This document shows positions 34,855 through 45,740 of a stretch of DNA of 64,000 bases, in pieces. Position 1 is the first letter of the stretch. Every line of letters starts with the position of its first letter. The translations under genes were made by a program, and so were the position numbers. The notes under the pieces are model-generated. The model had not been told where the DNA came from. It saw nothing but the letters and a program-made list of their open reading frames with translations, and ran no database searches. Origin of the DNA: Diphasiastrum complanatum (Eukaryota > Streptophyta > Lycopodiopsida > Lycopodiales > Lycopodiaceae); NCBI GenBank assembly GCA_029204225.1, contig CM055098.1, positions 49,290,277 through 49,354,276 of the forward strand, read 5' to 3'.

Positions 34855-35352
34855 TAGGCAAAAAATTTTCTGCAGCACTCCCTCAATGAAACTCTTCTAT
34901 CAACGCTACCAGGCTAAAATAAATTTTCTGGCAGTGCTCCATGGTCATGAGGCAGAGCTGCAGCGGGCCTCTTCATCCACAAAAGGCCATAGCTGGTCCC
35001 TCCCTCCCTCAACGCTCCCTCCCTCATCGCATTTGCTGCTAAATGCGATGAGGGAGGGAGCGTTGAGATTTTCATGGAGGTTGGTTTCATTGCCAGGCAA
35101 AAAAATTTTGCTCGGCAACATTGCTTGCCGGCGAGCAATGCTGCCAAGCAAAAAAATTTTGCCTGGCAATGAAACCGACCTCAATGAAAATCTTCTATCA
35201 GCACTACCCGGCAAAGAAAATTTTTCTGGCAACATTACTCGCCGGCGAGCAATGCTACCAGGCAAAAAAAATTTGCCTGGCAAAGAACCCAACTGACGTT
35301 CTCAGGCAGAAACCTGCAGCGGGCCTCTTTATCCACAAAAGGCCATAGCTTC
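34855..35352. repeat. Foldback/MITE-like hairpin cluster
   Basis: Several nested inverted repeats: a perfect hairpin with 27-base arms and a six-base loop (35008-35067), and two GCCGGC-centred palindromes (about 35115-35150 and 35230-35265, 'ttgctcgccggcgagcaa'-like), each flanked by 'ccaggcaaaaaaattttgcctgg'-type palindromes. A 35-base direct repeat ('gcagcgggcctctt', 'ccacaaaaggccatagct') brackets the cluster at 34960-34992 and 35318-35350. Confidence 0.75.
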
Positions 35353-35559
35353 ATTGAGGCAAACATGAAAAAGTTCTAAAGAAACTCAGAAATGTCTGCC
35401 CAAACGTAGATCTAACCTGTTTGCAAATGCTCCTCTATATCGAAGCTAATCCTCTGTCGCTCCTCCTTCCAATAGAAGCTCCTCCTTCATCGCTCTTGAA
35501 AAGTGCATTCGCATTCACCATGAATAGCATAAAACCACGAAAAAGAAGAAGAAGAAGTG

Positions 35560-35640
35560 CTAAAACCTCAAAAACCTGAAACCTAATAACCAATGAGCCT
35601 GTAAACCCTAAAACCTAATCACCAATGAGCCCATTGAGTT
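35560..35640. repeat. Small tandem duplication
   Basis: The unit 'acctaatNaccaatgagcc' occurs twice in a row, with 'aaaccctaaaacc' between, a telomere-like word that is too short to be a telomeric tract. Confidence 0.5.
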
Positions 35641-35708
35641 TAATGCATCCATGCATTATGTAATTTTTAAAAAGTTAACATCATGTATTATATCTTTGTA
35701 GTTGATTT

Positions 35709-35963
35709 TTGAAAAAAGTTGCAGAAAATTCAGTCGGCCAGCCTGCACTATCAATTTTGCAGCTATTCCAAAATTTGCTTGTGTCAAGCAAGCTGCAAAA
35801 AATCGTCGAGCTTTGTGGAGGTCCTAAAGCAGTGAACGAAATGCCCAGAGAATACAATGGAGATCATATGTTTGAGTTTCCGCCGTCTCACATGATAGGC
35901 ATGGAGGGCATGCAGCGAAACATAGAAGAGCTACCAAGCCTAGAGTTGGTGCCAAAAGATTGA
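35709..35963 (+). CDS. Unidentified coding-like stretch
   Basis: About 80 residues read well as protein (LSILQLFQNLLVSSKLQKIV, then PREYNGDHMFEFPPSHMIGM and a Glu/Leu-rich end, ELPSLELVPKD), with helix-like spacing and no low complexity. An AG acceptor (gttgcag) near 35724 could start it as an exon. I do not recognise the family, and no neighbouring exon could be linked. It may be a captured exon. Confidence 0.3.
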   Translation: MKKVAENSVGQPALSILQLFQNLLVSSKLQKIVELCGGPKAVNEMPREYNGDHMFEFPPSHMIGMEGMQRNIEELPSLELVPKD

Positions 35964-36524
35964 TTACAGACAATTGTGGAGAAAAAGGAAACTCAAATCT
36001 ATGTATATACTTATGCGTTTTGTTTTCTACAAATATATGATAAGATTTGTTCATCACACTCAGTGTTTTTCATTACAGCTTGTCTCTTGTGAGTATTTGA
36101 TAGAATTAAGTTCTTTATCTAATTTTTAGCAAGTTGCTTCATGCTTGAATAATGTAGGGTGTTGGTGCATCAATGACTTGTATGGGCGCAGCAAGGCTTT
36201 TCACGTGTGGTCTCTATTGCTAATGCAGGTGACATAGATTTGAATTCCATGAGTGCAGGTGGAACAATTCTCAATAGATTATATTATTGCTTGTGATAGG
36301 ATCGCTACACGTTCACAAGAGAGTTTCGATGGTCGTTATAGAAGCTAAAAACTATTTAGAGGTTTATTCAGGATTATTGTTACCTTGGAAAATGTTGATT
36401 ATTCAGTGTTGCCTGCAGTAGATATTGTGCTACAATGTCAAAGCTGTTGAATCAATGTAGTGAATTATGGAGAAATTCAATGACATTGTTACAAGAATGC
36501 AGATTAGAAAAATTTTAGGTTGAA

Positions 36525-36965
36525 ATTTCCTATATAGGGAGAGATTATTCTTAAATTCAATAGATTTCCTATCTAGGAAATGCTCCACTTTTTATAGTTT
36601 GCAATTCCTTGTATAGGGAATGCAATCTAGTTTGCAATTCCCTATATAGGGAGTGATCTAGGAAATTTTGAGGATTGAATTCCCTATATAAGGATTATTA
36701 TCCTTAAATTCCCTAGATTGTCAATCTAGGGTGGCATAATCAATGGAAGTTTTCTTAGATTGAAGTGAGCTTACTAGGGAATTTCCATACTAGAAAAAGT
36801 GGCACAACTTTTTCCCTATATAGTGGGAAACATCTAGGGAATATTTCCTAGAGATTTTCTCTATATTGGAAAAATGTTTTCATTTTCCTAGAACCACATT
36901 CTAGGAAAAGAGCCATTTTGCCTAGTATGGAAATTACCTATTTAGTTCATTTTAATCTAGGGAAA
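36525..36965. repeat. Field of CArG-like palindromes
   Basis: The palindrome CCTATATAGG occurs at 36529-36538 and 36641-36650, with one-base variants at 36683-36692 and 36815-36824, plus looser relatives (cctatctagg, ccttgtatagg, ctaggaaa/tttcctag) throughout. CC(A/T)6GG is the core bound by MADS-domain proteins. No gene start lies near, so a short palindromic repeat that multiplied locally is equally possible. Confidence 0.45.
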
Positions 36966-37004
36966 CATCTCTTTTTTTCCATATAGAAAACTGTTTCATT
37001 TTTC

Positions 37005-37085
37005 TTCATGCTAGCCAAGGTAATCTTCTCAGTAGAGAAATCTCCCGAGGCAGAGGAACTGTAGCGCAGGTACCCCAAAGGGAGC
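37005..37085 (-). pseudogene. Fragment of a nepenthesin-type aspartic protease
   Basis: The minus strand reads YSSSASGDFSTEKITLAS, matching SSSSGDFSTEKLTLAS of the intact protease at 40171-41643. At DNA level 37014-37055 and 40936-40977 share a near-identical block ('tctcagtagagaaatctccc'). The similarity covers only about 60-80 bases. No catalytic DTG or DSG is nearby. Confidence 0.65.
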
Positions 37086-37099
37086 CGGGAACCATGACT

Positions 37100-38330
37100 C
37101 AGCTTTCCAACCTTCAACTCTTGCCGTCCAAACCGACTTGACATACACGCAGCCAACTCGCCAACAATGATCAAACTTAACCAGCTTGAAATTCCGAAAT
37201 CAACATTGAGATCCAACCTGGCGCCATGCCAGAGCGGGGGTCCCGATGTGGGTGACTTCCCTCCAAGCAAGCCGCCCGACATACATCAAACTTAACCAAC
37301 TCGAAGCTTCGTTACAAACGAGTAACATCCATTCCAAGCAAGCGGTCTGACTTACATCAGACTTAACCAACTGAAAGCTTCGTCACGAGCGCTGGAAGCC
37401 AACCTGGCGCCACGCCAAACTGGACAGCCATAAACAGGTAACTTCCACCCAACCAAGCCATCAAACTCAGCTGACAGGTTAGAGCCCGTCCCCCAAGAGC
37501 TTAACCCATTCACGTTCATGCAAGGAACACTAAGAATCACAAGCCGCGACAGATATGAAGACAACCAGTTCGTGGACCGAATGGTCCCGACAACATACCG
37601 TTGGCGCCATGGACTAAATGGTCCCGACGGCATACCGCTGGCGTCCCGGGATATGATCCTCAGCTATGTGCCAGATCAAAAAGTTTGAAGCAGCCTTACA
37701 ACTGGTGCTTTTACCGAACACTGAAACCCAGAAGGTAATCAGAGTCAGTTTGAGAAAAATCCCACTTTATTAAAAAATCTGAGAAGGTTACATTTCAAGT
37801 GTGTGACCGACTGTTGTGCTGGTGCCTCAAAGGGCACTGGGACTTGAGCGGTTTCCCCAACACGCGCTTAAGTCTAACATTCATCCATCATGCACTTACG
37901 TAAAAGCCAACTCAAAAACGTAACAAGCTTAACCATTTAGACTTAAGAAAACTGGAATCCCAACCAACCCAAAAGCCAACTCAGAAACCGTCCCCAAAAG
38001 GTAACCAAAGGCAAAGACAAGCCACACATGAAACCCACGGCATAGTGGTCGCCAAATTGACCAATTGGCATAGCGGCAAGCCCCACGTCGATGACGAGGA
38101 CCCTTAGGCGCCGGCGACGCAAAAAGGTTGTAGTAAGGGTCCTTCCACTTGGACCAGTCCCGGAGGCGAAACCGAAATGGTAATCATCCCTAAGGATCAA
38201 CTTTATTAGATTTGGAAGAGGTTACATTCATACATAAACTGACCGGTCTCGGGGCCACCAACACGTGCTAGGCATTGTGCCTGGCTCGTGCTGGTAGAGG
38301 GAGCTGAGACCTGGCCGGAGAGGTCTACAT
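37100..38330. repeat. Degenerate local repeat field
   Basis: The block 'catcaaacttaaccaactcg' with 'aagcttcg' occurs near 37164, 37285 and 37357. 'ccaacctggcgccatgcc' occurs at 37213 and 37391. A second, longer unit recurs at 37755 and 38197 ('actttatta', 'gaggttacatt', 'accgac', 'ccaacacg'). No gene is seen. It resembles decayed satellite or LTR material that is GC-richer than its surroundings. Confidence 0.5.
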
Positions 38331-38332
38331 TG

Positions 38333-38860
38333 CTCAGTGGACTCTAATGTAATCAATGTTCAATTGAGTAATGTCAACAATGATTGTTCATCAATGGTTA
38401 TTTGGAACAATCAAGACATCAAATCCATGGTTTAACTTTGGATTGGGATTGATGCTTCAACGATTTATACGTGCAACTGCAAATTGTATATTTCGAAACG
38501 AGAGTCCATTTTTGAGGTCAATCGGATCAAATATTTACAACCACCTATGAATGAGGTATTGACCAAATTTGAAGAAAAATATTTTGGTCAACAGTATGCC
38601 CAGAGATATGCTTCATCATACAACAGAGTGTCAATATTCATGTCGAGTACTTCATATGGAGCATTTATATATGAACAACAATTCATGACTACCATTGTCT
38701 ATGACAGAATTGTAATTTTCTTCGTCAAATTAGTCAAACGACATGGATTGGCAATTACGACAGAAGAGCCGGATGCAAGACAAATCCAAGGGAATTGGAT
38801 AAGCATCAAATTAGTATGATGTCGAGGAAGCAGACAAAAGAGAATATTGCGGTGACACGC
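38333..38860 (+). repeat. Inverted copy of the gypsy G1 internal region
   Basis: About 500 bases match the reverse complement of 49517-50052 with modest divergence; shared words include 'gggattgatgcttcaacg' and 'gagtccatttttgaggtca'. An open stretch (38484-38819) reads as protein but equals the 3' part of the gag-only element G1, so I do not call it a host gene. Confidence 0.75.
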
Positions 38861-38869
38861 TCTGTCCAT

Positions 38870-40165
38870 TCCATGTGGATATAGTTCATGATGGACTTAT
38901 TTGTTATGGCAAATTTTGTCACATCATGTGACGAAAGATGCTATAGCAAATTCATGAATTTTACATATGACTTCAAGATATAAGATATATATTTCTAATT
39001 ATTGATCATGCCTCTAAAATGTTTTTTTTTTCATATTTTGGCATGGTAGAGGTATAAATGATATGAAAAACAAATTCATGATTTTATGTCTCCATATATT
39101 AATTGTGTTTGCTTTCTTCAAATACATGTTGAATGTGAAACTAATTCAAAAATTCTAAATAATCATACAAATAAACTTATCATGATTGATCGTGCCTCAT
39201 AAAATTGAAAAAAAAAAAATTCATCGACGGTTTTGACCTTGGTATTCATGTTAGTACTTTCATCAATCTTTGTCATGAATAATGAGGTTTATTCTCATGG
39301 TAATTACGACAACATTTATCGACTGTAATGCCAATGTCTGTAACCTCATGGGCCAAAATTTAGGCTAACCTTTGAAAGAGCAAAGCAACAAACTATCGAA
39401 AAAATGCCATAATTTGTGTTGTAGTGATTCCATCACTAAAATATGGAATGATTAAAGTTATTGTATGCATCTTTTCTAATAGTTATTTAGGGAACATGCT
39501 AATGAAAGATGATTAGTATCCTCCACTGATTATTTGATGAACATGCTTATGAATGATGATTAGTATTGTGCACTAACATTTAAATGATCATGTATAATGA
39601 ATGAGATTTGCATATTTAAAGATGACTATGAACCCATTGATTTTGATGATAAAGTGACATGTTCTCTTTTTGCATGACATGCCCTTAAAAAATATTTTTT
39701 GCTCTCATTTGTCAGCCGGAGAATATGTTTATAGTTATCTCACCAAGTTCAATTGCGACATGCTTGTAGTTAGATTTAGCCTTATGCATGGCATTGCATG
39801 TGTAATTTGCTGTCCATAGCATTAGCAACTTAGCTTGTGATGTGTGAAATTTATGTTATAAGTTGTGATTCCAAGAACACCCGAGCATTTCATCATGGAT
39901 AACTTCACAATAACAAGTGAGCGTACTAAATGAGAGACAAGCGTGCAAAACCCGATCCTTTATCTAAACTTACAATTTGTCAACATAAAAGAAACACGAA
40001 GTAAATGTTGTTGACCAATACTATTTAGAGCAGGACACTTCGAAATATGTTCGGAATTCAGTAAGGAACGGTTTTGTACTTCATTACAAGCTCATACTTG
40101 GCTATCATCCCAACGTTATTGTGGTAAGCTTATTGGTAACACATAAGGTCTATGCGTCGTGTTGA
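38870..40165. other. No gene recognised
   Basis: AT-rich sequence without long frames. The last 100 bases are probably the 3' untranslated part of the protease gene on the minus strand. Confidence 0.35.
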
Positions 40166-40170
40166 TGAAA

Positions 40171-41643
40171 TTAGGCATCACGTGCACAGGTGGTTTTTTG
40201 AAATGAAATTTTGGACTTTCCCAGGTCGTAGAGCACATGATAGTTCTGCTGCATTAAGTTCCCAATAATGGATGGACTTCCCGAGCTTCCTGAGTTTCCC
40301 ATGGCAAGACACAGGACCTTGGTGTCGAGAGGAACAAAATAGTTGGCAGCAGGAGGACTCAAGGTCGCTCCTGAGAATGAAATCTTGAAAGAAGGTGGCT
40401 GAAAATTTGGGTTGGACGATGTGTCGTAGCAAAGGTCCAATCCATACCGGGTTCCGCTCACAGTTGGGAGAGAGATGCGGCTGGCAAAAGCAGACCTGAT
40501 AATCTGGTATGCATGGTCTCTGAAGTAGCTAAGGGTCGTGCCTGAGTCGATAAATGAGCCACCGCTGCTCAAACTGAAATCGCTACTGGGAATGCGTAGA
40601 GCTGTTCCTCCAACACTGATGCCGATGATAGAAACATAGTAGAAACTAGGTACTGGACCATTTAAGATGGAAGTAGTACCGATGCCGATGCCAGAAAGAG
40701 TAGCCACGGAGCCAAACAGGAGGGGACTGGTGAGAGTGCTTGCATCAAAAAAGTTGACAAGACAGTAAGAGAACTTCTTGGTCATGACTGAGCTCAGCTG
40801 GGAAATGAAAGATATGAATCCCCTGCCCAAACCCACCAAGCCGATAGAGTGTGGGGCTACAAATCCTGGGTTCTTGTGGCTACAGCCAAATGCAAAAGGC
40901 GAGAAAGACATGGAGCCACCAGTAGTGCTAGCCAAGGTAAGCTTCTCAGTAGAGAAATCTCCCGAGCTAGAGGAAAGGTCGCCATATTCATACTTGTATC
41001 CGCACTGGGTGCCGCTGCATCTACGAAAGCGGGCGTCTATTTCAAGGCAGGTCTGGTTGCTGCAAGATAGTGTAGCGTAAGAGGAGGATCCAAACGGATT
41101 GAAGATCGAATCATTGGTGTCATGGCAGGATGTGCATGGCATGCATGGCACCCAAACCAGGTCACTGCCTGTATCAACGATGGCATGGAAGCTTGTGATG
41201 GGCGTGCCTATCTGAAATTGCATTAGGTACTCGCCGTCACGATCCGATGAAACTGGCGTGGTGAAATCGGACAAGAACCTGGAAGCAGCATCGGTAGATT
41301 TAACGGAGTATGAGCGGACTTTCTTTGCAATATGTTGCACACGCACATGGCTCCGGCGGATTGCCTGCTGGTATCTCTCATGTAAACTTGCTTCGGAGGA
41401 TGAGATTTTATCCCTATGTATCAACTCTGATCTGATTCCAAGTTTCTGTTTGGGTGTTATGCTTGTTACTGCAGTGCTTCTCTGTGTACCAGAAGAAGAA
41501 GGTTCCAAGGTGCCTGAAGCTTCAGCTACTAGCAGCAGGGAGACACATAGGAGTAAGGCAACTTTCAGGAGTAGCAATCGCAAAAGCAAAAAGTGTATTG
41601 CTCCTGGTCTACCCATACTTTCGCAGCGAATACCAGCAGCCAT
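40171..41643 (-). CDS. Nepenthesin-type aspartic protease (family A1B), single exon
   Basis: An intact 490-residue frame with ATG at 41643; a second Met at residue 10 precedes the hydrophobic stretch 18-40 (LLLLKVALLLCVSLLLVA) and could be the true start. That stretch is a signal peptide, so a secreted or vacuolar enzyme is expected. A propeptide with LIHRDKISSS precedes the mature domain. Catalytic aspartates are in VDTGSD (D157) and IDSGTT (D366). The nepenthesin-type insert (CMPCTSC...CSNQTC...CSGTQC) is present, and from C167 on there are exactly twelve cysteines, the number paired in nepenthesins. It ends with SIIGNLMQQNYHVLYDL, the usual C-terminal signature. Relatives digest proteins in traps, cell walls and defence; the substrate here is unknown. 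The gene lies between the inverted copies at 38333-38860 and 49517-50052. Confidence 0.95.
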   Translation of the reverse strand: MAAGIRCESMGRPGAIHFLLLRLLLLKVALLLCVSLLLVAEASGTLEPSSSGTQRSTAVTSITPKQKLGIRSELIHRDKISSSEASLHERYQQAIRRSHVRVQHIAKKVRSYSVKSTDAASRFLSDFTTPVSSDRDGEYLMQFQIGTPITSFHAIVDTGSDLVWVPCMPCTSCHDTNDSIFNPFGSSSYATLSCSNQTCLEIDARFRRCSGTQCGYKYEYGDLSSSSGDFSTEKLTLASTTGGSMSFSPFAFGCSHKNPGFVAPHSIGLVGLGRGFISFISQLSSVMTKKFSYCLVNFFDASTLTSPLLFGSVATLSGIGIGTTSILNGPVPSFYYVSIIGISVGGTALRIPSSDFSLSSGGSFIDSGTTLSYFRDHAYQIIRSAFASRISLPTVSGTRYGLDLCYDTSSNPNFQPPSFKISFSGATLSPPAANYFVPLDTKVLCLAMGNSGSSGSPSIIGNLMQQNYHVLYDLGKSKISFQKTTCARDA

Positions 41644-42069
41644 GGCAATGCGATCGCACCTTCACGCAGGTTATTGCAAATTCTTATTAGAGCATCAACC
41701 TACTGCCAGATTGCCAAATGGCCGCCCAAGTCCTTGTGAAGTGGCGTCAGTTGCTTTATATTTCCGGAAGCACACCATTCTGGGCTTGCCGCCCAAGGCC
41801 GGCGCATGGGGCACTCAAAGCTAGGGGGCATTACCTAGCATGAAGCATACGCCAAAATATACTATAAAATTAATGTGCTCACCTTTGTTTTGTATTTTGA
41901 AATCATTTCCATGACAACAATACTCATCCACCTTTATCTCTCCTCCAGAATCTATCATTCTCTCTCTACAATGTGCATTATCTTTTTAAGTAATGTCCGT
42001 TTTCTTTCCTCTCTCTACTAAATGTGCCTTCTCTTTTTAAGGAATGTAAGTTCTCTCTTTATAAAATGT

Positions 42070-42070
<1 letters not shown>

Positions 42071-42106
<36 letters not shown>
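42071..42106. repeat. (CT)n microsatellite
   Basis: About 18 pure CT units, 430 bases upstream of the protease ATG; on the gene strand it is a GA tract. GA/CT tracts are common in plant promoters, but a role here is not shown. Confidence 0.9.
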
Positions 42107-42108
<2 letters not shown>

Positions 42109-42940
42109 TCCCACCTGGCATTACGTCATGGAAGGCCCGAGGACCTTGCAGGTCATTGTGCGTGCATGTGAATGTGCCTCACACATTTGTATACTTTTGT
42201 CGATTCTTTTGTCTATCATTTTGTGCCAATCGATAGGGGTTGGAGAATGGTCTTTTTGGGCCAATAGGAGTAAACTTGGATGTTACTAACTTCTCTAATA
42301 ACTCATAAGCACATGTAAGGGTCATTGTAAAGAACATTGTCTTGACACCATCCTATGAAAATAAATAATTCAATGAATCAATCTGACTTTATAATAAGTA
42401 CGCCAAGAAATCTTCAAAATACAAGCAAAATTGTCTAATATTACTTTATTTTCCACATAACATGCCAAAGTGGGGCACCCCCCTCGGCAAGTTGTCTTAC
42501 ATAAGGATTTGAAAAGGAATATTATGTGACCAAAATGTCACATTGTGTCAAGTTGAATTGGCCAATTGCAAGCTATCCAAGCATGCATACTTATTTTGTC
42601 AACCTTGAATGGATGACTACAAGAATTGGCCACCATAGCAAATCATGCTACCCAGGCCTGCTTGCTACTATCCGTTGTATTGGCATCCCATATTGGCCTG
42701 CTTGCTAATTCCATCATATTGGCACCCCATAAGAAATGCATAATATTCTTGGTAAGCCTTTATGTGTAGAAGAGTCTTTCTTGTTTACTATCAAGACGAC
42801 CTGCTTACTTATTTTGTCAAGTTTGAATGGCCAAGAATGGGCCACCTCGGCAGTTTATGCTACTTGAGCGACTTGCTAATTTTGTCATATTGACATCTCA
42901 CAAAAAGGTGCATAATATCTCCAAGCCTATATCTATAGGC
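42107..42940. other. No gene recognised
   Basis: The sequence carries two related words ('ggcctgcttgcta', 'cacctcggcagtttatgctac') near 42650-42870, suggesting a weak local repeat. No coding evidence. Confidence 0.3.
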
Positions 42941-42944
42941 CCTT

Positions 42945-44015
42945 TACCTCATATCCTTCAGGTTGCAAGATATAGATTTCTTCTAGAAACGCAGAAATGC
43001 AGTCTTGACATCCATTTGATGGATTCAAGATTGTCAATAGCGGCATATCCAAATAGAGTTCTGAGAGACTATAATTTAACTATCGGACTGAAAGTCTCAT
43101 TGTCGCCAATACCTTGAACTTGTTTGTAGCCTTTAGCTATGAATCTTGCCTTCCATTTGGTAGTAGACCCATCTGGGTTGAACTTCCTTTTGAAGATCCA
43201 TTTTGTATCGATGACCTTCTTTGTTGGTGGAAGATGTACGATAGACCCTGTCTGATTCTTGAGAAGTGAATTGTATTCGACACTATCCATGGCAGTTTGC
43301 CATTTATCAACTTTTGGTGTGGAGAGTGACTCAGGAACACTCTATGGTTTTTCTTTTGAAGTCTAGAATAGTGCAAGTTTGCACTTGTCTTTAGATATCG
43401 TTACATGCAACCAAAATGACACCTATGGAGCAAAACCACCCAACCAGCAGGATGCTTAGTCAAAACCCTAACCACTTCACCCCAAGCCAAGGTGACTGAA
43501 TGCAAGGACCTTGTAGATCCATTGTCAATATCAAGGACCTTGTAGGCCTTGTACTCAGTTGGATAACCGATGAAGATGCATTTGGAGGAGGTTAAATCCA
43601 ACTTCTTGAGATTTTGTAGTACTTGGGCATAGCAGATGCATCCAAATACTTTGAGATGGCTTATGTTAGGCTTTCTACCTATATAGGCTTCATAAGGTGT
43701 GCTATATGGTCTCGCTCTCATAATCAAGTTCTGGTGCTGAGCATTGGTAAGGGTTGAATTGGGTTGTCCGCGCATCAGGTATTCCACTATGTTTGTGGCC
43801 CAATCCGGTATTGCATCCACATAGAACAAGGCAGCATTAGGTAGCTCATCATCATCAACTTTCCTTTTGGTGTTGTCTTAATTCGAGATACATGATCAGC
43901 TACATAATGTTGTTTTCCCTTGTGCACTGACTGCATCGAATATATCACAGATCCTTGTTGACAACTTAATCAATCAGAGTGCAATTCATTCGAGTTACTC
44001 TGATATCATTTTACA
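42945..44015 (-). mobile_element. Ty1/copia remnant C3: integrase end and RT start
   Basis: Minus strand: end of integrase and linker (PYEAYIGRKPNISHLKVFG, CIFIGYPTEYKAYKV, 43401-43829), then RT (LLKNQTGSIVHLP, VIDTKWIFKRKFNPDGS, ARFIAKGYKQVQG, FSPIVKL, 43069-43290), and after a frame shift MDVKTAFL near 43000. At the right end, tgatatcagagtaac (revcomp of 43993-44010) resembles a copia primer-binding site, yet it sits only about 170 bases from integrase, so gag, protease and most of integrase have been deleted. Confidence 0.75.
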
Positions 44016-44021
44016 TATAGA

Positions 44022-45080
44022 ATGCTTTGTCTTGCAGTGAACATGAATCTAAATCTAAATCTAGTTCTTCCAGTTCCGATTTTGATTCTAGTGACTCATC
44101 AGACACAGACATTGATGACACAGACCGAAGAAAGAAACAAAAGTCCAAACAAAAAGAAGAGGGTAAAAACCATGAGGATAAGTCTACGACCTCTAAAGTT
44201 GAAAAGCTTTGGAAAAGTAAAATCGCTGATCTCAACAAGAAGTTCAATGATCTGAAAGTTCAAATTTCAGAAGTTGCAGACAAAAGGTCGAAAGCTTCTT
44301 CTTCGAATTCAGGACTATGGATAATTGTGGTGAACTAGGACATTTTTTGCTAGATTGTCCACAGCTGCGAAAACCGATCGGATTTATACCTTTGTGCTCG
44401 AACTGCAAAGAACCAGGCCGCAAGTATCCGGATTGTCCACAACCGTTGAAGTCACGTCCAAAGTACCAATATGTTGCTACACCTGCTGTTACTGCTAATA
44501 CGAAATTAAAATTTTCGGTTGATGCTGTGGTGCAGAAGGTTGATGTCATTGAAGCAAAACAGTCAAAGACATTTGACCATTCTTGGCCGAGTGATGTCGA
44601 AAAGTTATTCAAAGTAACTACGAGAAGCAAAAGTCTTAGAAGGAAGTCCTCGAAGAAGAAATATTCGAACAAGTCAATAGCGAAAGAAGATCTTAAAGCT
44701 GATCTCGATTATGATTGTGATGCAGCTAAGTTATTCTCGAAGGATATTTCTACAGAAGCGAAAGAAATTATCAAGTCTGAGGTACAGATAGCTGCTGCAG
44801 AAAAAAATTACCTTTGAGGAAGGGGACGTGGAAATCACGAAGACAAAACTTTCGGAGGCTATTATAGACAAATCTATCTTAAAGGCGAAGATGAAAGACT
44901 ATGACATTGTCACCGATATTGGTTCTCTTCGCTCTAATATTACTTTTAAACAACTATTGGCTGACAATAATTATTATCGTAAGCAGTTGAAAAGTCTTTC
45001 TTCTCCTAAGAAGTAACCAATTTCTTTGCCAGATGTTGGCATATTGTCCATTGATCTGGGAGATCTTGGCACACCAGAGA
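44022..45080 (+). mobile_element. Gag-type remnant with two zinc knuckles
   Basis: A Ser/Asp/Lys-rich segment (44027-44330) leads after a frame shift into NCGELGHFLLDCP and CSNCKEPGRKYPDCP (44320-44450), then basic and acidic helices (to 44817) and, after another stop, an ITFKQLLADNNYYRKQL block (about 44935-44990), which is like the segment before the protease in some plant gag-pol proteins. Protease, RT and integrase are absent. The knuckle pair resembles that at 6606-6710. Likely gypsy-derived; family unsure. Confidence 0.6.
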
Positions 45081-45158
45081 TTGACATAGTTCAGATTCAC
45101 ATGCTTATGATTCCACAATTAACACTACGATCAACACTATTCAACCAAAGGTAAAGCT

Positions 45159-45740
<582 letters not shown>

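Noticed and set aside
35560-35640. Interstitial telomere repeat (also near 56205-56275)
   Set aside because: Only one or two irregular 'aaccctaaa' words, not a tract.
38484-38819. Host gene of 111 codons
   Set aside because: The same sequence lies inverted inside the gag-only gypsy element, so it is element-derived.
42024-42289. Ser-Leu-rich open stretches
   Set aside because: They are produced by the CT microsatellite and have no conserved sequence.
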